DNA from: Symsagittifera roscoffensis
Lineage: Eukaryota; Xenacoelomorpha; Acoela; Convolutidae
Assembly (NCBI RefSeq): GCF_963678635.1
Contig: NC_087068.1
Span: 34,169,436-34,233,435 of the forward strand
Reading direction: 5' to 3'
DNA length: 64,000 nt
Shown here one piece after another: positions 31,628 through 42,649 of the stretch. Each line of letters starts with the position of its first letter. The stretch's first letter is position 1. Both the position numbers and the translations under genes were made by a program. The notes beneath the pieces are model-generated. The model had not been told where the DNA came from and made no database searches. It saw only the letters and a list, made by a program, of their open reading frames with translations.

Positions 31628-31700
31628 TGGAGATCCGGTGCATTGATCCCCGTACCTCTCGCATGCTAAGCGAGCACTCTACTATTTGAGCTACATCCCC
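31628..31700 (-). pseudogene. tRNA-Ala(AGC) pseudogene, GATCCGGTG subfamily
   Basis: Subfamily mismatches 7-66 and 52-62, plus wobble 10-25. Confidence 0.6.
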
Positions 31701-32067
31701 ACGATTTATAACAGTCGAGGAAGCTTTTGTTTCAGTCGGCAAACAGGAGGTTAAAGTTTTTCTTGGAAGGTATTTCTTGTATAAAACTTCAATATTCAGT
31801 AGTTTTCTGAAGAAAGTTAATGAATTTCTCGATGACCTTAACTTCGGAGATGCGGGGTATTGCTCCCCGTACTTCTGGCTTGATAAGTGGGCGCTCTACC
31901 AATTGACCTACATCCCATATTTTTCAAATCTCGCGGAATTTTTTTTCGCTTAGTCAGCAACTATGAAGTTTTTCTTTTCGTTCGCAGAAAATCTATTTGT
32001 TAGGAATATCAATATGCAATGGTTTATCTGGAGATAGTGATTACCATTTCATGAGTGGCTCTAGTTT

Positions 32068-32119
32068 TGGAGATGCGGGGCATGCAAGACGGAATCTCTA
32101 CTATTTGAGCTACATACCC
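32068..32119 (-). pseudogene. 52-nt tRNA-Ala pseudogene, T arm deleted
   Basis: A 21-bp deletion between two GCAT repeats removes the B box and variable region; other changes follow (CAAGACGGAATC on the + strand). Confidence 0.7.
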
Positions 32120-32486
32120 ATAATTTAGAACTGTCGAGGAAGCTTTTATTTCAGTCGGCAAACAAGAGGTTATAAATTTTCTGGGAAGGTATTTCTTGTA
32201 TAAGATTTCAATATTCAGTAGTTTTCTGAAGAAAATTAATTAAAAACTCGATGTCCTTAACTTTGGAGATGCGGAGTATTGCTCCCCGTACTTCTGGCTT
32301 GATAAGTGGGCGCTCTACCATTTGACCTTCATCCCATGATTTTCAAATCTCGCGGAAATATTTTTCGCTTAGTCAGCAACTATGAAGTTTTTCTTTTCGT
32401 TCGCAGAAAATCTACTTGTTAGGAATTTCAATATGCAATAGATTATCTGGAGATAGTGATTACCATTAGATGAGTGACTCTAGATG

Positions 32487-32559
32487 TGAAGATGCGGGGC
32501 ATTGATCCCCGTACCTCTCGCATGCTAAGCGAGCGCTCTACTATTTGAGCTACATCCCC
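32487..32559 (-). tRNA. tRNA-Ala(AGC)-like
   Basis: Stems pair, with a G2-T71 wobble. Confidence 0.68.
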
Positions 32560-32927
32560 ACGATTTATAACAGTCGAGGAAGCTTTTGTTTCAGTCGGCA
32601 AACAGGAGGTTAAAGTTTTTCTTGGAAGGTATTTCTTGTATAAGATTTCAATATTCAGTAGTTTTTTGAAGAAAGTTAATTAAAAACTCGATGTCCTTAA
32701 CTTTGGAGATGCGGGGTATTGATCACCGTACTTCTGGCTCGATAAGTGGGCGCTCTTCCATTTGACCTACATCCCATGTTTATCATTTCTCGCGGAATTT
32801 TTTTTTCGCTTAGTCAGCAACTATGAAGTTTTTCTTTTCGTTCGCAGAAAATCTACTTGTTAGGAAATTCAATATGAAATAGATTATCTAGAGATAGTGA
32901 TTACCATTTGATGAGTGACTCTAGATT

Positions 32928-33000
32928 TGGAGATCCGGTGCATTGATCCCCGTACCTCTCGCATGCTAAGCGAGCGCTCTACTATTTGAGCTACATCCCC
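32928..33000 (-). pseudogene. tRNA-Ala(AGC) pseudogene, GATCCGGTG subfamily
   Basis: One 1300-bp period after 31628. Confidence 0.6.
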
Positions 33001-33367
33001 ACGATTTATAACAGTCGAGGAAGCTTTTGTTTCAGTCGGCAAACAGGAGGTTAAAGTTTTTCTTGGAAGGTATTTCTTGTATAAAACTTCAATATTCAGT
33101 AGTTTTCTGAAGAAAGTTAATGAATTTCTCGATGACCTTAACTTCGGAGATGCGGGGTATTGCTCCCCGTACTTCTGGCTTGATAAGTGGGCGCTCTACC
33201 ATTTGACCTACATCCCATATTTTTCAAATCTCGCGGAATTTTTTTTCGCTTAGTCAGCAACTATGAAGTTTTTCTTTTCATTCGCAGAAAATCTATTTGT
33301 TAGGAATATCAATATGCAATGGATTATCTGGAGATAGTGATTACCATTTCATGAGTGGCTCTAGTTT

Positions 33368-33419
33368 TGGAGATGCGGGGCATGCAAGACGGAATCTCTA
33401 CTATTTGAGCTACATACCC
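33368..33419 (-). pseudogene. 52-nt tRNA-Ala pseudogene, T arm deleted
   Basis: Copy of 32068-32119. Confidence 0.7.
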
Positions 33420-33786
33420 ATAATTTAGAACTGTCGAGGAAGCTTTTATTTCAGTCGGCAAACAAGAGGTTATAAATTTTCTGGGAAGGTATTTCTTGTA
33501 TAAGATTTCAATATTCAGTAGTTTTCTGAAGAAAATTAATTAAAAACTCGATGTCCTTAACTTTGGAGATGCGGAGTATTGCTCCCCGTACTTCTGGCTT
33601 GATAAGTGGGCGCTCTACCATTTGACCTTCATCCCATGATTTTCAAATCTCGCGGAATTATTTTTCGCTTAGTCAGCAACTATGAAGTTTTTCTTTTCGT
33701 TCGCAGAAAATCTACTTGTTAGGAATTTCAATATGCAATAGATTATCTGGAGATAGTGATTACCATTAGATGAGTGACTCTAGATG

Positions 33787-33859
33787 TGAAGATGCGGGGC
33801 ATTGATCCCCGTACCTCTCGCATGCTAAGCGAGCGCTCTACCATTTGAGCTACATCCCC
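33787..33859 (-). tRNA. tRNA-Ala(AGC), all stems paired
   Basis: G2-T71 wobble and T loop ATCAATG are the only changes. Confidence 0.72.
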
Positions 33860-34225
33860 ATGATTTACACCTGTCGAGGAAGCTTTTGTTTCAGTCGGCA
33901 AACAAGAGGTTAAAATTTTTCTTGGAAGTTATTTCTAGTATAAGACTTCAATATTCAGTAGTTTTCTGAAGAAGGTTAATTAATTGCTCGATGTCCTTAA
34001 CTTCGGAGATGCGGAGTATTGCTCCCCGTACTTCTGGCTTGCTAAGTAGGCGCTCTACCATTTGACCTACATCGCATGTTTATCAATTCTCGCGAAATTT
34101 TTTTTGGATTAGTCAGCAACTAAGAAGTTTTTCTTTTCGTTAGCAGAAAATTACTTGTTACGAAATTCAATATGCAATAGATTATCTGGAGATAGTGATT
34201 ACCATTTGATGAGTGGCTCTAGCTT

Positions 34226-34298
34226 TGGAGATGCGGGGCAGCGATCCCCGTACCTCTCGCATGCAAAGCGAGAGCTCTACTATTTGAGCTACATCCCC
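34226..34298 (-). tRNA. tRNA-Ala(UGC)-like
   Basis: A58 of the T loop is C; stems pair. Confidence 0.65.
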
Positions 34299-34664
34299 AT
34301 AATTTAGAACTGTCGAGGAAGCTTTTGTTTCAGTCGGCAAACAAGAGGTTACAAATTTTCTGGGAAGGTATTTCTTGTATAAGATTTCAATATTCAGTAG
34401 TGCTCTGAAGAAAGTTAATTAAAAACTCGATATCCTTAACTTTGGAGATGCGGGGTATTGCTCCCCGTACTTCTGGCTTGATAAGTGGTCGCTCTACCAT
34501 TTGACCTACATCCCATGTTTATCAAATCTCGCGGAATTTTTTTTCGCTTAGTCAGCGACTATGAAGTTTTTTTTTCGTTCGCAGAAAATCTACTTGTTAG
34601 GAATTTCAATATGCAATAGATTATCTGGAGATAATGATTCCCATTTGATGAGTGACTCTAGATT

Positions 34665-34737
34665 TGGAGATGCGGGGCATTGATCCCCGTACCTCTCGCA
34701 TGCTTAGCGAGCGCTCTACTATTTGAGCTACATCCCC
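34665..34737 (-). tRNA. tRNA-Ala(AGC)-like
   Basis: U33 to A (loop TAAGCAT). Confidence 0.63.
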
Positions 34738-35103
34738 ATGATTTATAACTGTCGAGGAAGCTTTTGTTTCAGTCGGCAAACAAGAGGTTAAAATTTTTCT
34801 TGGAAGGTATTTCTAGTATAAGACTTCAATATTCAGTAGTTTTCTGAAGAAGGTTAATTAATTGCTCGATGTCCTTAACTTCGGAGATGCGGAGTATTGC
34901 TCCCCGTACTTCTGGCTTGCTAAGTAGGCGCTCTACCATTTGACCTACATCGCATGTTTATCAATTCTCGCGAAATTTTTTTTGGATTAGTCAGCAACTA
35001 AGAAGTTTTTCTTTTCGTTCGCAGAAAATTACTTGTTACGAAATTCAATATGCAATAGATTATCTGGAGATAGTGATTACCATTTGATGAGTGGCTCTAG
35101 CTT

Positions 35104-35176
35104 TGGAGATGCGGGGCAGCGATCCCCGTACCTCTCGCATGCAAAGCGAGAGCTCTACTATTTGAGCTACATCCCC
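35104..35176 (-). tRNA. tRNA-Ala(UGC)-like
   Basis: Copy of 34226-34298. Confidence 0.65.
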
Positions 35177-35542
35177 ATAATTTAGAACTGTCGAGGAAGC
35201 TTTTGTTTCAGTCGGCAAACAAGAGGTTACAAATTTTCTGGGAAGGTATTTCTTGTATAAGATTTCAATATTCAGTAGTGCTCTGAAGAAAGTTAATTAA
35301 AAACTCGATATCCTTAACTTTGGAGATGCGGGGTATTGCTCCCCGTACTTCTGGCTTGATAAGTGGTCGCTCTACCATTTGACCTACATCCCATGTTTAT
35401 CAAATCTCGCGGAATTTTTTTTCGCTTAGTCAGCGACTATGAAGTTTTTTTTTCGTTCGCAGAAAATCTACTTGTTAGGAATTTCAATATGCAATAGATT
35501 ATCTGGAGATAATGATTCCCATTTGATGAGTGACTCTAGATT

Positions 35543-35615
35543 TGGAGATGCGGGGCATTGATCCCCGTACCTCTCGCATGCTTAGCGAGCGCTCTACTAT
35601 TTGAGCTACATCCCC
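35543..35615 (-). tRNA. tRNA-Ala(AGC)-like
   Basis: Copy of 34665-34737. Confidence 0.63.
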
Positions 35616-35956
35616 ATGATTTATAACTGTCGAGGAAGCTTTTGTTTCAGTCGGCAAACAAGAGGTTAAAATTTTTCTTGGAAGGTATTTCTAGTATAAG
35701 ACTTCAATATTCAGTAGTTTTCTGAAGAAGGTTAATTAATTGCTCGATGTCCTTAACTTCGGAGATGCGGAGTATTGCTCCCCGTACTTCTGGCTTGCTA
35801 AGTAGGCGCTCTACCATTTGACCTACATCGCATGTTTATCAATTCTCGCGAAATTTTTTTTGGATTAGTCAGCAATTATGAAGTTTTTCTTTTCGTTCGC
35901 AGAAAATTGGGATTATCTGCAGATAGTGATTACCATTTGATGAGTGGCTCTAGTTT

Positions 35957-36029
35957 TGGAGATGCCGGGCGTCGATCCCCGTACCTCTCGAATACATAGC
36001 GAGCACTCTACCATTTGACCTACATCCCA
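35957..36029 (-). pseudogene. A/B hybrid, Ala body, UGU-like anticodon
   Basis: Loop TATGTAT (U33 also lost); 31-39 and 50-64 mismatched. Confidence 0.6.
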
Positions 36030-36163
36030 TGTTTATCAAATCTCGCGGATTTTTTTTTCGCTTAGTCAGCAATTATGAAGTTTTTCTTTTCGTTCGCAGA
36101 AAATTGGGATTATCTGCAGATAGTGATTATCATTTGATGAGTGGATCTAGTTTTGGAGATGCC

Positions 36164-36236
36164 GGGAATCGATCCCCGTACCTCTCGAATACATAGCGAG
36201 CACTCTACCATTTGAGCTACATCCCCATAGTTTAGA
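36164..36236 (-). pseudogene. tRNA-Ala body, UGU-like anticodon
   Basis: Loop TATGTAT, U33 lost; 31-39 mismatch. Confidence 0.6.
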
Positions 36237-36567
36237 ACTGTCGAGGAAGCTTTTGTTTCAGTCGGCAAAAAAGAGGTTAAAATTTTTCTTGGAAGGTATT
36301 TCTTGTATAAAACTTGAATATTCAGTAGTTTTCTGAAGAAAGTTAATTAATTGCTCGATGACCTTAACTTCGGAGATGCGGGGTATTGCTCCCCGTACTT
36401 CTGGCTTGCTAAGTAGGCGCTCTACCATTTGACCTACATCCCATGTTTATCAAATCTCGCGGAGTTTTTTTTCGCTTAGTCAGCAATTATTTTTTTTTTC
36501 TTTTCGTTCGCAGAAAATTGGGATTATCTGCAGATAGTGATTACCATTTGATGAGTGGCTCTAGTTT

Positions 36568-36640
36568 TGGAGATGCCGGGCGTCGATCCCCGTACCTCTC
36601 GAATACATAGCGAGCACTCTACCATTTGACCTACATCCCA
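36568..36640 (-). pseudogene. A/B hybrid, UGU-like anticodon
   Basis: Copy of 35957-36029. Confidence 0.6.
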
Positions 36641-36766
36641 TGTTTATCAAATCTCGCGGATTTTTTTTTTTCGCTTAGTCAGCAATTATGAAGTTTTTCT
36701 TTTCGTTCGCAGAAAATTGGGATTATCTGCAGATAGTGATTATCATTTGATGAGTGGATCTAGTTT

Positions 36767-36839
36767 TGGAGATGCCGGGCATCGATCCCCGTACCTCTCG
36801 AATACATAGCGAGCACTCTACCATTTGAGCTTCATCCCC
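36767..36839 (-). pseudogene. tRNA-Ala body, UGU-like anticodon
   Basis: Close to 36164-36236 with one more change in the 5' region (GCTTCATCC). Confidence 0.6.
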
Positions 36840-37180
36840 ATAGTTTAGAACTGTCGAGGAAGCTTTTGTTTCAGTCGGTAAACAAGAGGTTAAAATTTTT
36901 CTTGGAAGGTATTTCTTGTATAAAACTTCAATATTCAGTAGTTTTCTGAAGAAAGTTATTTAATTTCTCGATGACCTTAACTTCGGAGATGCGGGGTATT
37001 GCTCCCCGTACTTCTGGCTTGCTAAGTAGGCGCTCTACCATTTGACCTACATCCCATGTTTATCAAATCTCGCGGAGTTTTTTTTCGCTTAGTCAGCAAT
37101 AATGAAGTTTTTCTTTTCGTTCGCAGAAAATTGGGATTATCTGCAGATAGTGATTACCATTTGATGAGTGGCTCTAGTTT

Positions 37181-37253
37181 TGGAGATGCCGGGCGTCGAT
37201 CCCCGTACCTCTCGAATACATAGCGAGCACTCTACCATTTGACCTACATCCCA
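37181..37253 (-). pseudogene. A/B hybrid, UGU-like anticodon
   Basis: Copy of 35957-36029. Confidence 0.6.
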
Positions 37254-37377
37254 TGTTTATCAAATCTCGCGGATTTTTTTTTCGCTTAGTCAGCAATTAT
37301 GAAGTTTTTCTTTTCGTTCGCAGAAAATTGGGATTATCTGCAGATAGTGATTATCATTTGATGAGTGGATCTAGTTT

Positions 37378-37450
37378 TGGAGATGCCGGGCATCGATCCC
37401 CGTACCTCTCGAATACATAGCGAGCACTCTACCATTTGAGCTACATCCCC
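37378..37450 (-). pseudogene. tRNA-Ala body, UGU-like anticodon
   Basis: Close to 36164-36236. Confidence 0.6.
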
Positions 37451-37816
37451 ATAGTTTAGAACTGTCGAGGAAGCTTTTGTTTCAGTCGCCAAACAAGAGG
37501 TTAAAATTTTCTGGGAAGGTGTTTCTTGTATAAGATTTCAATATTCAGTAGTTTTCTGAAAAAAATTAATTAAAAACTCGATGTCCTTAACTTTGGAGAT
37601 GCGGGGTATTGCTCCCCCTACTTCTGGCTTGATAAGTGGGCGCTCTACCATTTGACCTACATCCCATGTTTAGCAAACCTCGCGGAATTTTTTTTCGCTT
37701 AGTCAGCAACTATGGAGTTTTTCTCTTCGTTCGCAGAAAATCTACTCGTTAGGAATTTCAATATGCAAAAGATTATCTGGAGATAGTGTTTACCAGTTAA
37801 TGAGTGACTCTAGATT

Positions 37817-37889
37817 TGGAGATGCGGGGCATTAATCCCGGTACCTCTCGCATGCTAAGCGAGCGCTCTACCATTTGAGCTACATCCCC
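37817..37889 (-). tRNA. tRNA-Ala(AGC)-like
   Basis: Anticodon arm perfect; T arm altered (TAATCCCGG on the + strand). Confidence 0.6.
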
Positions 37890-38264
37890 ATGATTTATAA
37901 CTGTCGAGGAAGCTTTTGTTTCAGTCGGCAAACAAGAGATTAACATTTTTCTTGGAAGGTATTTTTTGTATAAGACTTCAATATTCAGTAGTTTTCTGAA
38001 GAAAGTTAAATAATTGCTCGATGTCCTTAACTTCGGAGATGCGGGGTATTGCTCCCCGTACTTCTGGCTTGCTAAGAAGGCGCTCTACCATTTGACCTAC
38101 ATTCCATGTTTATCAAATCTCGCGGAATTTTTTTCGCTTAGTCAGCAACTATGAAGTTTTTTTTTCGTTCGCAGAAAATCTACTTGTTAGGAATTTCAAT
38201 ATGCAATAGATTATCTGCAGATAGTGATTACCATTTGATGAGTGGCTCTAGTTTTGGAGATGCG

Positions 38265-38337
38265 GGGCATCGATCCCCGTACCTCTCGCATGCAAAGCGA
38301 GATCTCTACTATTTGAGCTACATCCCCATAATTTAGA
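38265..38337 (-). tRNA. tRNA-Ala(UGC)-like
   Basis: One D-stem mismatch (C25 to A); B box consensus-like. Confidence 0.68.
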
Positions 38338-38691
38338 ACTGTCGAGGAAGCTTTTGTTTCAGTCGGCAAACAAGAAGTTATAAATTTTTTGTGAAGGTAT
38401 TTCTTGTATAAGATTTCAATATTTAGTAGTTTTCTGAAGAAAATTAATTAAAAACTCGATGTCCTTAACTTTGGAGATGCGGGTTATTGCTCCCCGTACT
38501 TCTGGCTTGATAAGTGTGCGCTCTACCATTTGACCTACATCCCAAGGTTTTCAAATCTCGCGGAATTTTTTTTCGCTCAGTCAGCAACTATGAAGTTTTT
38601 TTCGTTCGCAGAAAATCTACTTGTTAGGAATTTCAATATGCCATAGATTATCTGCAGATAGTGATTACCATTTGATGAATGGCTCTAGTTT

Positions 38692-38764
38692 TGGAGATGC
38701 GGGGCATCGATCCCCGTACCTCTCGCATGCAAAGCGAGCGCTCTACCATTTGAGCTACATCCCC
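38692..38764 (-). tRNA. tRNA-Ala(UGC), consensus copy
   Basis: Matches the family consensus at every base: 7-bp acceptor with G3-T70, D stem GCTC/GAGC, anticodon stem CTCGC/GCGAG around TTTGCAT, T stem CGGGG/CCCCG, A box TAGCTCAAATGG, B box GGATCGATGCC. It lacks an encoded CCA and an intron. The best UGC candidate gene in the window. Confidence 0.87.
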
Positions 38765-38908
38765 ATAGTTTAGAACTGTCGAGGAAGCTTTTGTTTCAGT
38801 CGGCAAACAAGAGGTTAAAATTTTTCATGGAAGGTATTTCTTGTGTAAGACTTCAATATTCAGTAGTTTTCTGAAAAAGGTTAATTAATTGCTCGATGTC
38901 CTTAATTT

Positions 38909-38981
38909 CGGAGATATGGGGTATTGCTCCCCGTACTTCTGGCTTGATAAGTGGGCGCTCTTCCATTTGACCTACATCCCA
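38909..38981 (-). pseudogene. B-type tRNA-Ala-derived pseudogene (reference copy)
   Basis: Read on the minus strand it keeps the tRNA-Ala length and acceptor outline. The defects typical of B copies are: T at position 1, a D-stem mismatch at 11-24, three unpaired positions in the anticodon stem (CCCAC against GCCAG), and a T loop AGCAATA lacking the T54-T55-C56 core of the B box. The loop TTATCAA would give anticodon ATC; many other B copies read TTAGCAA (AGC). About 17 nt downstream is a T5 run, a good Pol III terminator. Not a functional tRNA by sequence. Confidence 0.8.
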
Positions 38982-39131
38982 TGTTTATCAAATCTCGCGC
39001 AATTTTTTTTCGCTTAGTCAGCAACTATGAAGTTTTTCTTTTCGTTCGCAGAAAATCTTCTTGTTAGGAATTTCAATATGCAATAGATTGTCTGGAGATA
39101 GTGATTACCATTTGATGAGTGACTCAAGTTT

Positions 39132-39204
39132 TGGAGATGCGGGGCATTGATCCCCGTACCTCTCGCATGCTAAGCGAGCGCTCTACCATTTGAGCTACAT
39201 CCCC
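39132..39204 (-). tRNA. tRNA-Ala(AGC), all stems paired
   Basis: T loop ATCAATG is the only change. Confidence 0.75.
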
Positions 39205-39570
39205 ATGCTTTAAAACTGTCGAGGAAGCTTTTGTTTCAGTCGGCAAACAAGAGGTTATAAATTTTCTGGGAAGGTATTTCTTGTATAAGATTTCAATATT
39301 CAGTAGTTTTCTGAAGAAAGTTAATTAAAAACTCGATGACCTTAACTTTGGAGATGCGGGGTATTGCTCCACGTACTTCTGGCTTGATAAGTGGGCGCTC
39401 TTCCATTTGACCTACATCCCATTTTTATCAAATCTCGCGGAATTTTTTTTCGCTTAGTCAGCAACTATGAAGTTTTCTTTTCGTTCGCAGAAAATCTACT
39501 TGTTAGGAATTTCAATATGCAATAGATTATCTGGAGATAGAGATTACCATTTGATGAGTGACTCAAGTTT

Positions 39571-39643
39571 TGGAGATGCGGGGCATTGATCCCCGTACCT
39601 CTAGAATGCTAAGCGAGCTCTCTACCATTTGAGCTACATCCCC
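39571..39643 (-). pseudogene. tRNA-Ala(AGC), TCTAG subfamily
   Basis: 3' side of the anticodon stem is TCTAG, breaking pairs next to the loop. Confidence 0.6.
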
Positions 39644-40010
39644 ATGATTGATAACTGTCGAGGAAGCTTTTGTTTCAGTCCGCAAACGAGAGGTTAAAAT
39701 TTTTCATGGAAGGTATTTCTTGTATAAGACTTCAATATTCAGTAGTTTTCTGAAAAAGTATAATTAATTGCTCGATGTCCTTAATTTCGGAGATATGGGG
39801 TATTGCTCCCCGTACTTCTGGCTTGATAAGTGGGCGCTCTTCCATTTGACCTACATCCCATGTTTATCAAATCTCGCGGAATTTTTTTTCGCTTAGTCAG
39901 CAACTATGAAGTTTTTCTTTTCGTTCGCAGAAAATCTTCTTGTTAGGAATTTCAATATGCAACAGATTATCTGGAGATAGTGATTACCATTTGATGAGTG
40001 ACTCAAGTTT

Positions 40011-40083
40011 TGGAGATGCGGGGCATTGATCCCCGTACCTCTCGCATGCTAAGCGAGCGCTCTACCATTTGAGCTACATCCCC
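40011..40083 (-). tRNA. tRNA-Ala(AGC), all stems paired
   Basis: Same as 39132-39204. Confidence 0.75.
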
Positions 40084-40451
40084 ATGATTTATAACTGTCG
40101 AGGAAGCTTTTTTTTCAGTCGGCAAACAAGAGGTTATAAATTTTGTGGGAAGGTATTTCTTGTATAAGATTTCAATATGCAGTAGTTTTCTGAAGAAAGT
40201 TAATTAAAAACTCGATGACCTTAACTTTGGAGATGCGGGGTATTGCTCCACGTACTTCTGGCTTGATAAGTGGGCGCTCTTCCATTTGACCTACATCTCA
40301 GTTTATCAAATCTCGCGGAATTTTTTTTCGCTTAGTCAGCAACTATGAAGTTTTCTTTTCGTTCGCAGAAAATCTACTTGTTAGGTATTTTAATATGCAA
40401 TAGATGATTATCTGGAGATAGAGATTACCATTTGATGAGTGACTCAAATTT

Positions 40452-40524
40452 TGGAGATGCGGGGCATTGATCCCCCTACCTCTAGAATGCTAAGCGAGCT
40501 CTCTACCATTTGAGCTACATCCCA
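40452..40524 (-). pseudogene. tRNA-Ala(AGC), TCTAG subfamily
   Basis: TCTAG anticodon stem, position 1 T, position 49 changed. Confidence 0.58.
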
Positions 40525-40901
40525 ATGATTTATAACTGTCGAGGAAGCTTTTGTTTCAGTCGGCAAACAAGAGGCTAAAATTTTTCTTGAAAGGTATTTC
40601 TTGTATAAGACTTCAATATTCAGTAGTTTTCTGAAAAAGGTTAATTAATTGCTCGATGTCCTTAATTTCGGAGATGCGGGGTATTGCTCCACGTACTTCT
40701 GGCTTGATAAGTGGGCGCTCTTCCATTTGACCTACATCCCATGTTTATCAAATCTCGCGGAATTTTTTTTCGCTTAGTCAGCAACTATGAAGTTTTTCTT
40801 TTCGTTCGCAGAAAATCTTCTTGTTAGGAATTTCAATATGCAACAGATTATCTGGAGATAGTGATTACCATTTGATGAGTGACTCAAGTTTTGGAGATGC
40901 G

Positions 40902-40974
40902 GGGCATTGATCCCCGTACCTCTCGCATGCTAAGCGAGCGCTCTACCATTTGAGCTACATCCCCATGATTTATA
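40902..40974 (-). tRNA. tRNA-Ala(AGC), all stems paired
   Basis: Same as 39132-39204. Confidence 0.75.
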
Positions 40975-41332
40975 ACTGTCGAGGAAGCTTTTGTTTCAGT
41001 CGGCAAACAAGAGGTTATAAATTTTGTGGGACGGTATTTCTTGTATAAGATTTCAATATGCAGTAGTTTTCTGAAGAAAGTTAATTAAAAACTCGATGAC
41101 CTAAACTTTGGAGATGCGGGGTATTGCTCCACGTACTTCTGGCTTGATAAGTGGGCGCTCTTCCATTTGACCTACATCTCAGTTTATCAAATCTCGCGGA
41201 ATTTTTTTTCGCTTAGTCAGCAACTATGAAGTTTTCTTTTCGTTCGCAGAAAATCTACTTGTTAGGAATTTTAATATGCAATAGATGATTATCTGGAGAT
41301 AGAGATTACCATTTGATGAGTGACTCAAATTT

Positions 41333-41405
41333 TGGAGATGCGGGGCATTGATCCCCGTACCTCTAGAATGCTAAGCGAGCTCTCTACCATTTGAGCTACA
41401 TCCCA
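41333..41405 (-). pseudogene. tRNA-Ala(AGC), TCTAG subfamily
   Basis: TCTAG stem, position 1 T. Confidence 0.58.
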
Positions 41406-41770
41406 ATGATTTATAACTGTCGAGGAAGCTTTTGTTTCAGTCGGCAAACAAGAGGCTAAAATTTTTCTTGAAAGGTATTTCTTGTATAAGACTTCAATAT
41501 TCAGTAGTTTTCTGAAAAAGGTTAATTAATTGCTCGATGTCTTTAATTTCGGAGATGCGGGGTATTGCTCCACGTACTTCTGGCTTGATAAGTGGGCGCT
41601 CTTCCATTTGACCTACATCCCATTTTATCAAATCTCGCGGAATTTTTTTTCGCTTAGTCAGCAACTATGAAGTTTTCTTTTCGTTCGCAGAAAATCTATT
41701 TGTTAGGATTTTCAATATGCAATAGATTATCTGGAGATAGAGATTACCATTTGATGAGTGACTCAAGTTT

Positions 41771-41843
41771 TGGAGATGCGAGGCATTGATCCCCGTACCT
41801 CTAGAATGCTAAGCGAGCTCTCTACCATTTGAGCTACATCCCA
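41771..41843 (-). pseudogene. tRNA-Ala(AGC), TCTAG subfamily
   Basis: As 41333-41405, with an added T-stem change (GCGAGGC on the + strand). Confidence 0.58.
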
Positions 41844-42208
41844 ATGATTTATAACTGTCGAGGAAGCTTTTGTTTCAGTCGGCAAACAAGAGGCTAAAAT
41901 TTTTCTTGAAAGGTATTTCTTGTATAAGACTTCAAATTCAGTAGTTTTCTGAAAAAGGTTAATTAATTGCTCGATGTCCTTAATTTCGGAGATATGGGGT
42001 ATTGCAACCCGTACTTCTGGCTTGTTAAGTGGGCGCTCTTCCATTTGACCTACATCCCATGTTTATCAAATCTCGCGGAATTTTTTTTCGCTTAGTCAGC
42101 AACTATGAAGTTTTCTTTTCGTTCGCAGAAAATCTATTTGTTAGGATTTTCAATATGCAATAGATTATCTGGAGATAGAGATTACCATTTCATGAGTGTC
42201 TCAAGTTT

Positions 42209-42281
42209 TGGAGATGCGGGGCATTGATCCCCGTATCTCTAGAATGCTAAGCGAGCTCTCTACCATTTGAGCTACATCCCA
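42209..42281 (-). pseudogene. tRNA-Ala(AGC), TCTAG subfamily
   Basis: TCTAG stem, position 1 T; GTATCTC change beside it. Confidence 0.58.
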
Positions 42282-42649
42282 ATGATTTATAACTGTCGAG
42301 GAAGCTTTTGTTTCAGTCGGCAAACAAGAGGCTAAAATTTTTCTTGAAAGGTATTTCTTGTATAAGACTTCAATATTCAGTAGTTTTCTGAAAAAGGTTA
42401 ATTAATTGCTCGATGTCCTTAATTTCGGAGATATGGGGTATTGCAACCCGTACTTCTGGCTTGTTAAGTGGGCGCTCTTCCATTTGACCTACATCCCATG
42501 TTTATCAAATCTCGCGGAATTTTTTTTCGCTTAGTCAGCAACTATGAAGTTTTTTCTTCTCGTTCGCAGAAAATCTATTTGTTAGGATTTTCAATATGCA
42601 ATAGATTATCTGGAGATAGAGATTACCATTTGATGAGTGACTCAAGTTT

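Larger units (their letters stand above)
31628..33859 (-). repeat. 1300-bp higher-order repeat
   Basis: Matching A copies 31628/32928, 32068/33368 and 32487/33787 are each 1300 bp apart. The block includes a distinctive deleted tRNA. Confidence 0.85.
33787..35860 (-). repeat. 878-bp higher-order repeat
   Basis: A copies 34226/35104 and 34665/35543 are 878 bp apart with near-identical flanks, including a B-linker variant TTTGGATTAGTCAGC. Confidence 0.83.
35870..37450 (-). repeat. ~603-613-bp higher-order repeat with UGU-anticodon copies
   Basis: Three cycles of hybrid A/B monomer, A monomer and B monomer. Hybrids start at 35957, 36568 and 37181; full A copies at 36164, 36767 and 37378. Confidence 0.82.
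38692..39131 (-). repeat. Reference 440-bp dimer (monomers A+B)
   Basis: A clean example: A tRNA 38692-38764, A linker 38765-38908, B tRNA-like 38909-38981, B linker 38982-39131; the next A starts at 39132. A to B is 217 bp and B to A is 223 bp. Both linkers contain comparable blocks in the same order: an AGTCxGCAA core, then CTTGT, TTTCAATAT, AGTAG or ATAGA, and TCTGAAGA or TCTGGAGA. This supports one ancestral ~220-bp monomer that duplicated. Confidence 0.85.
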
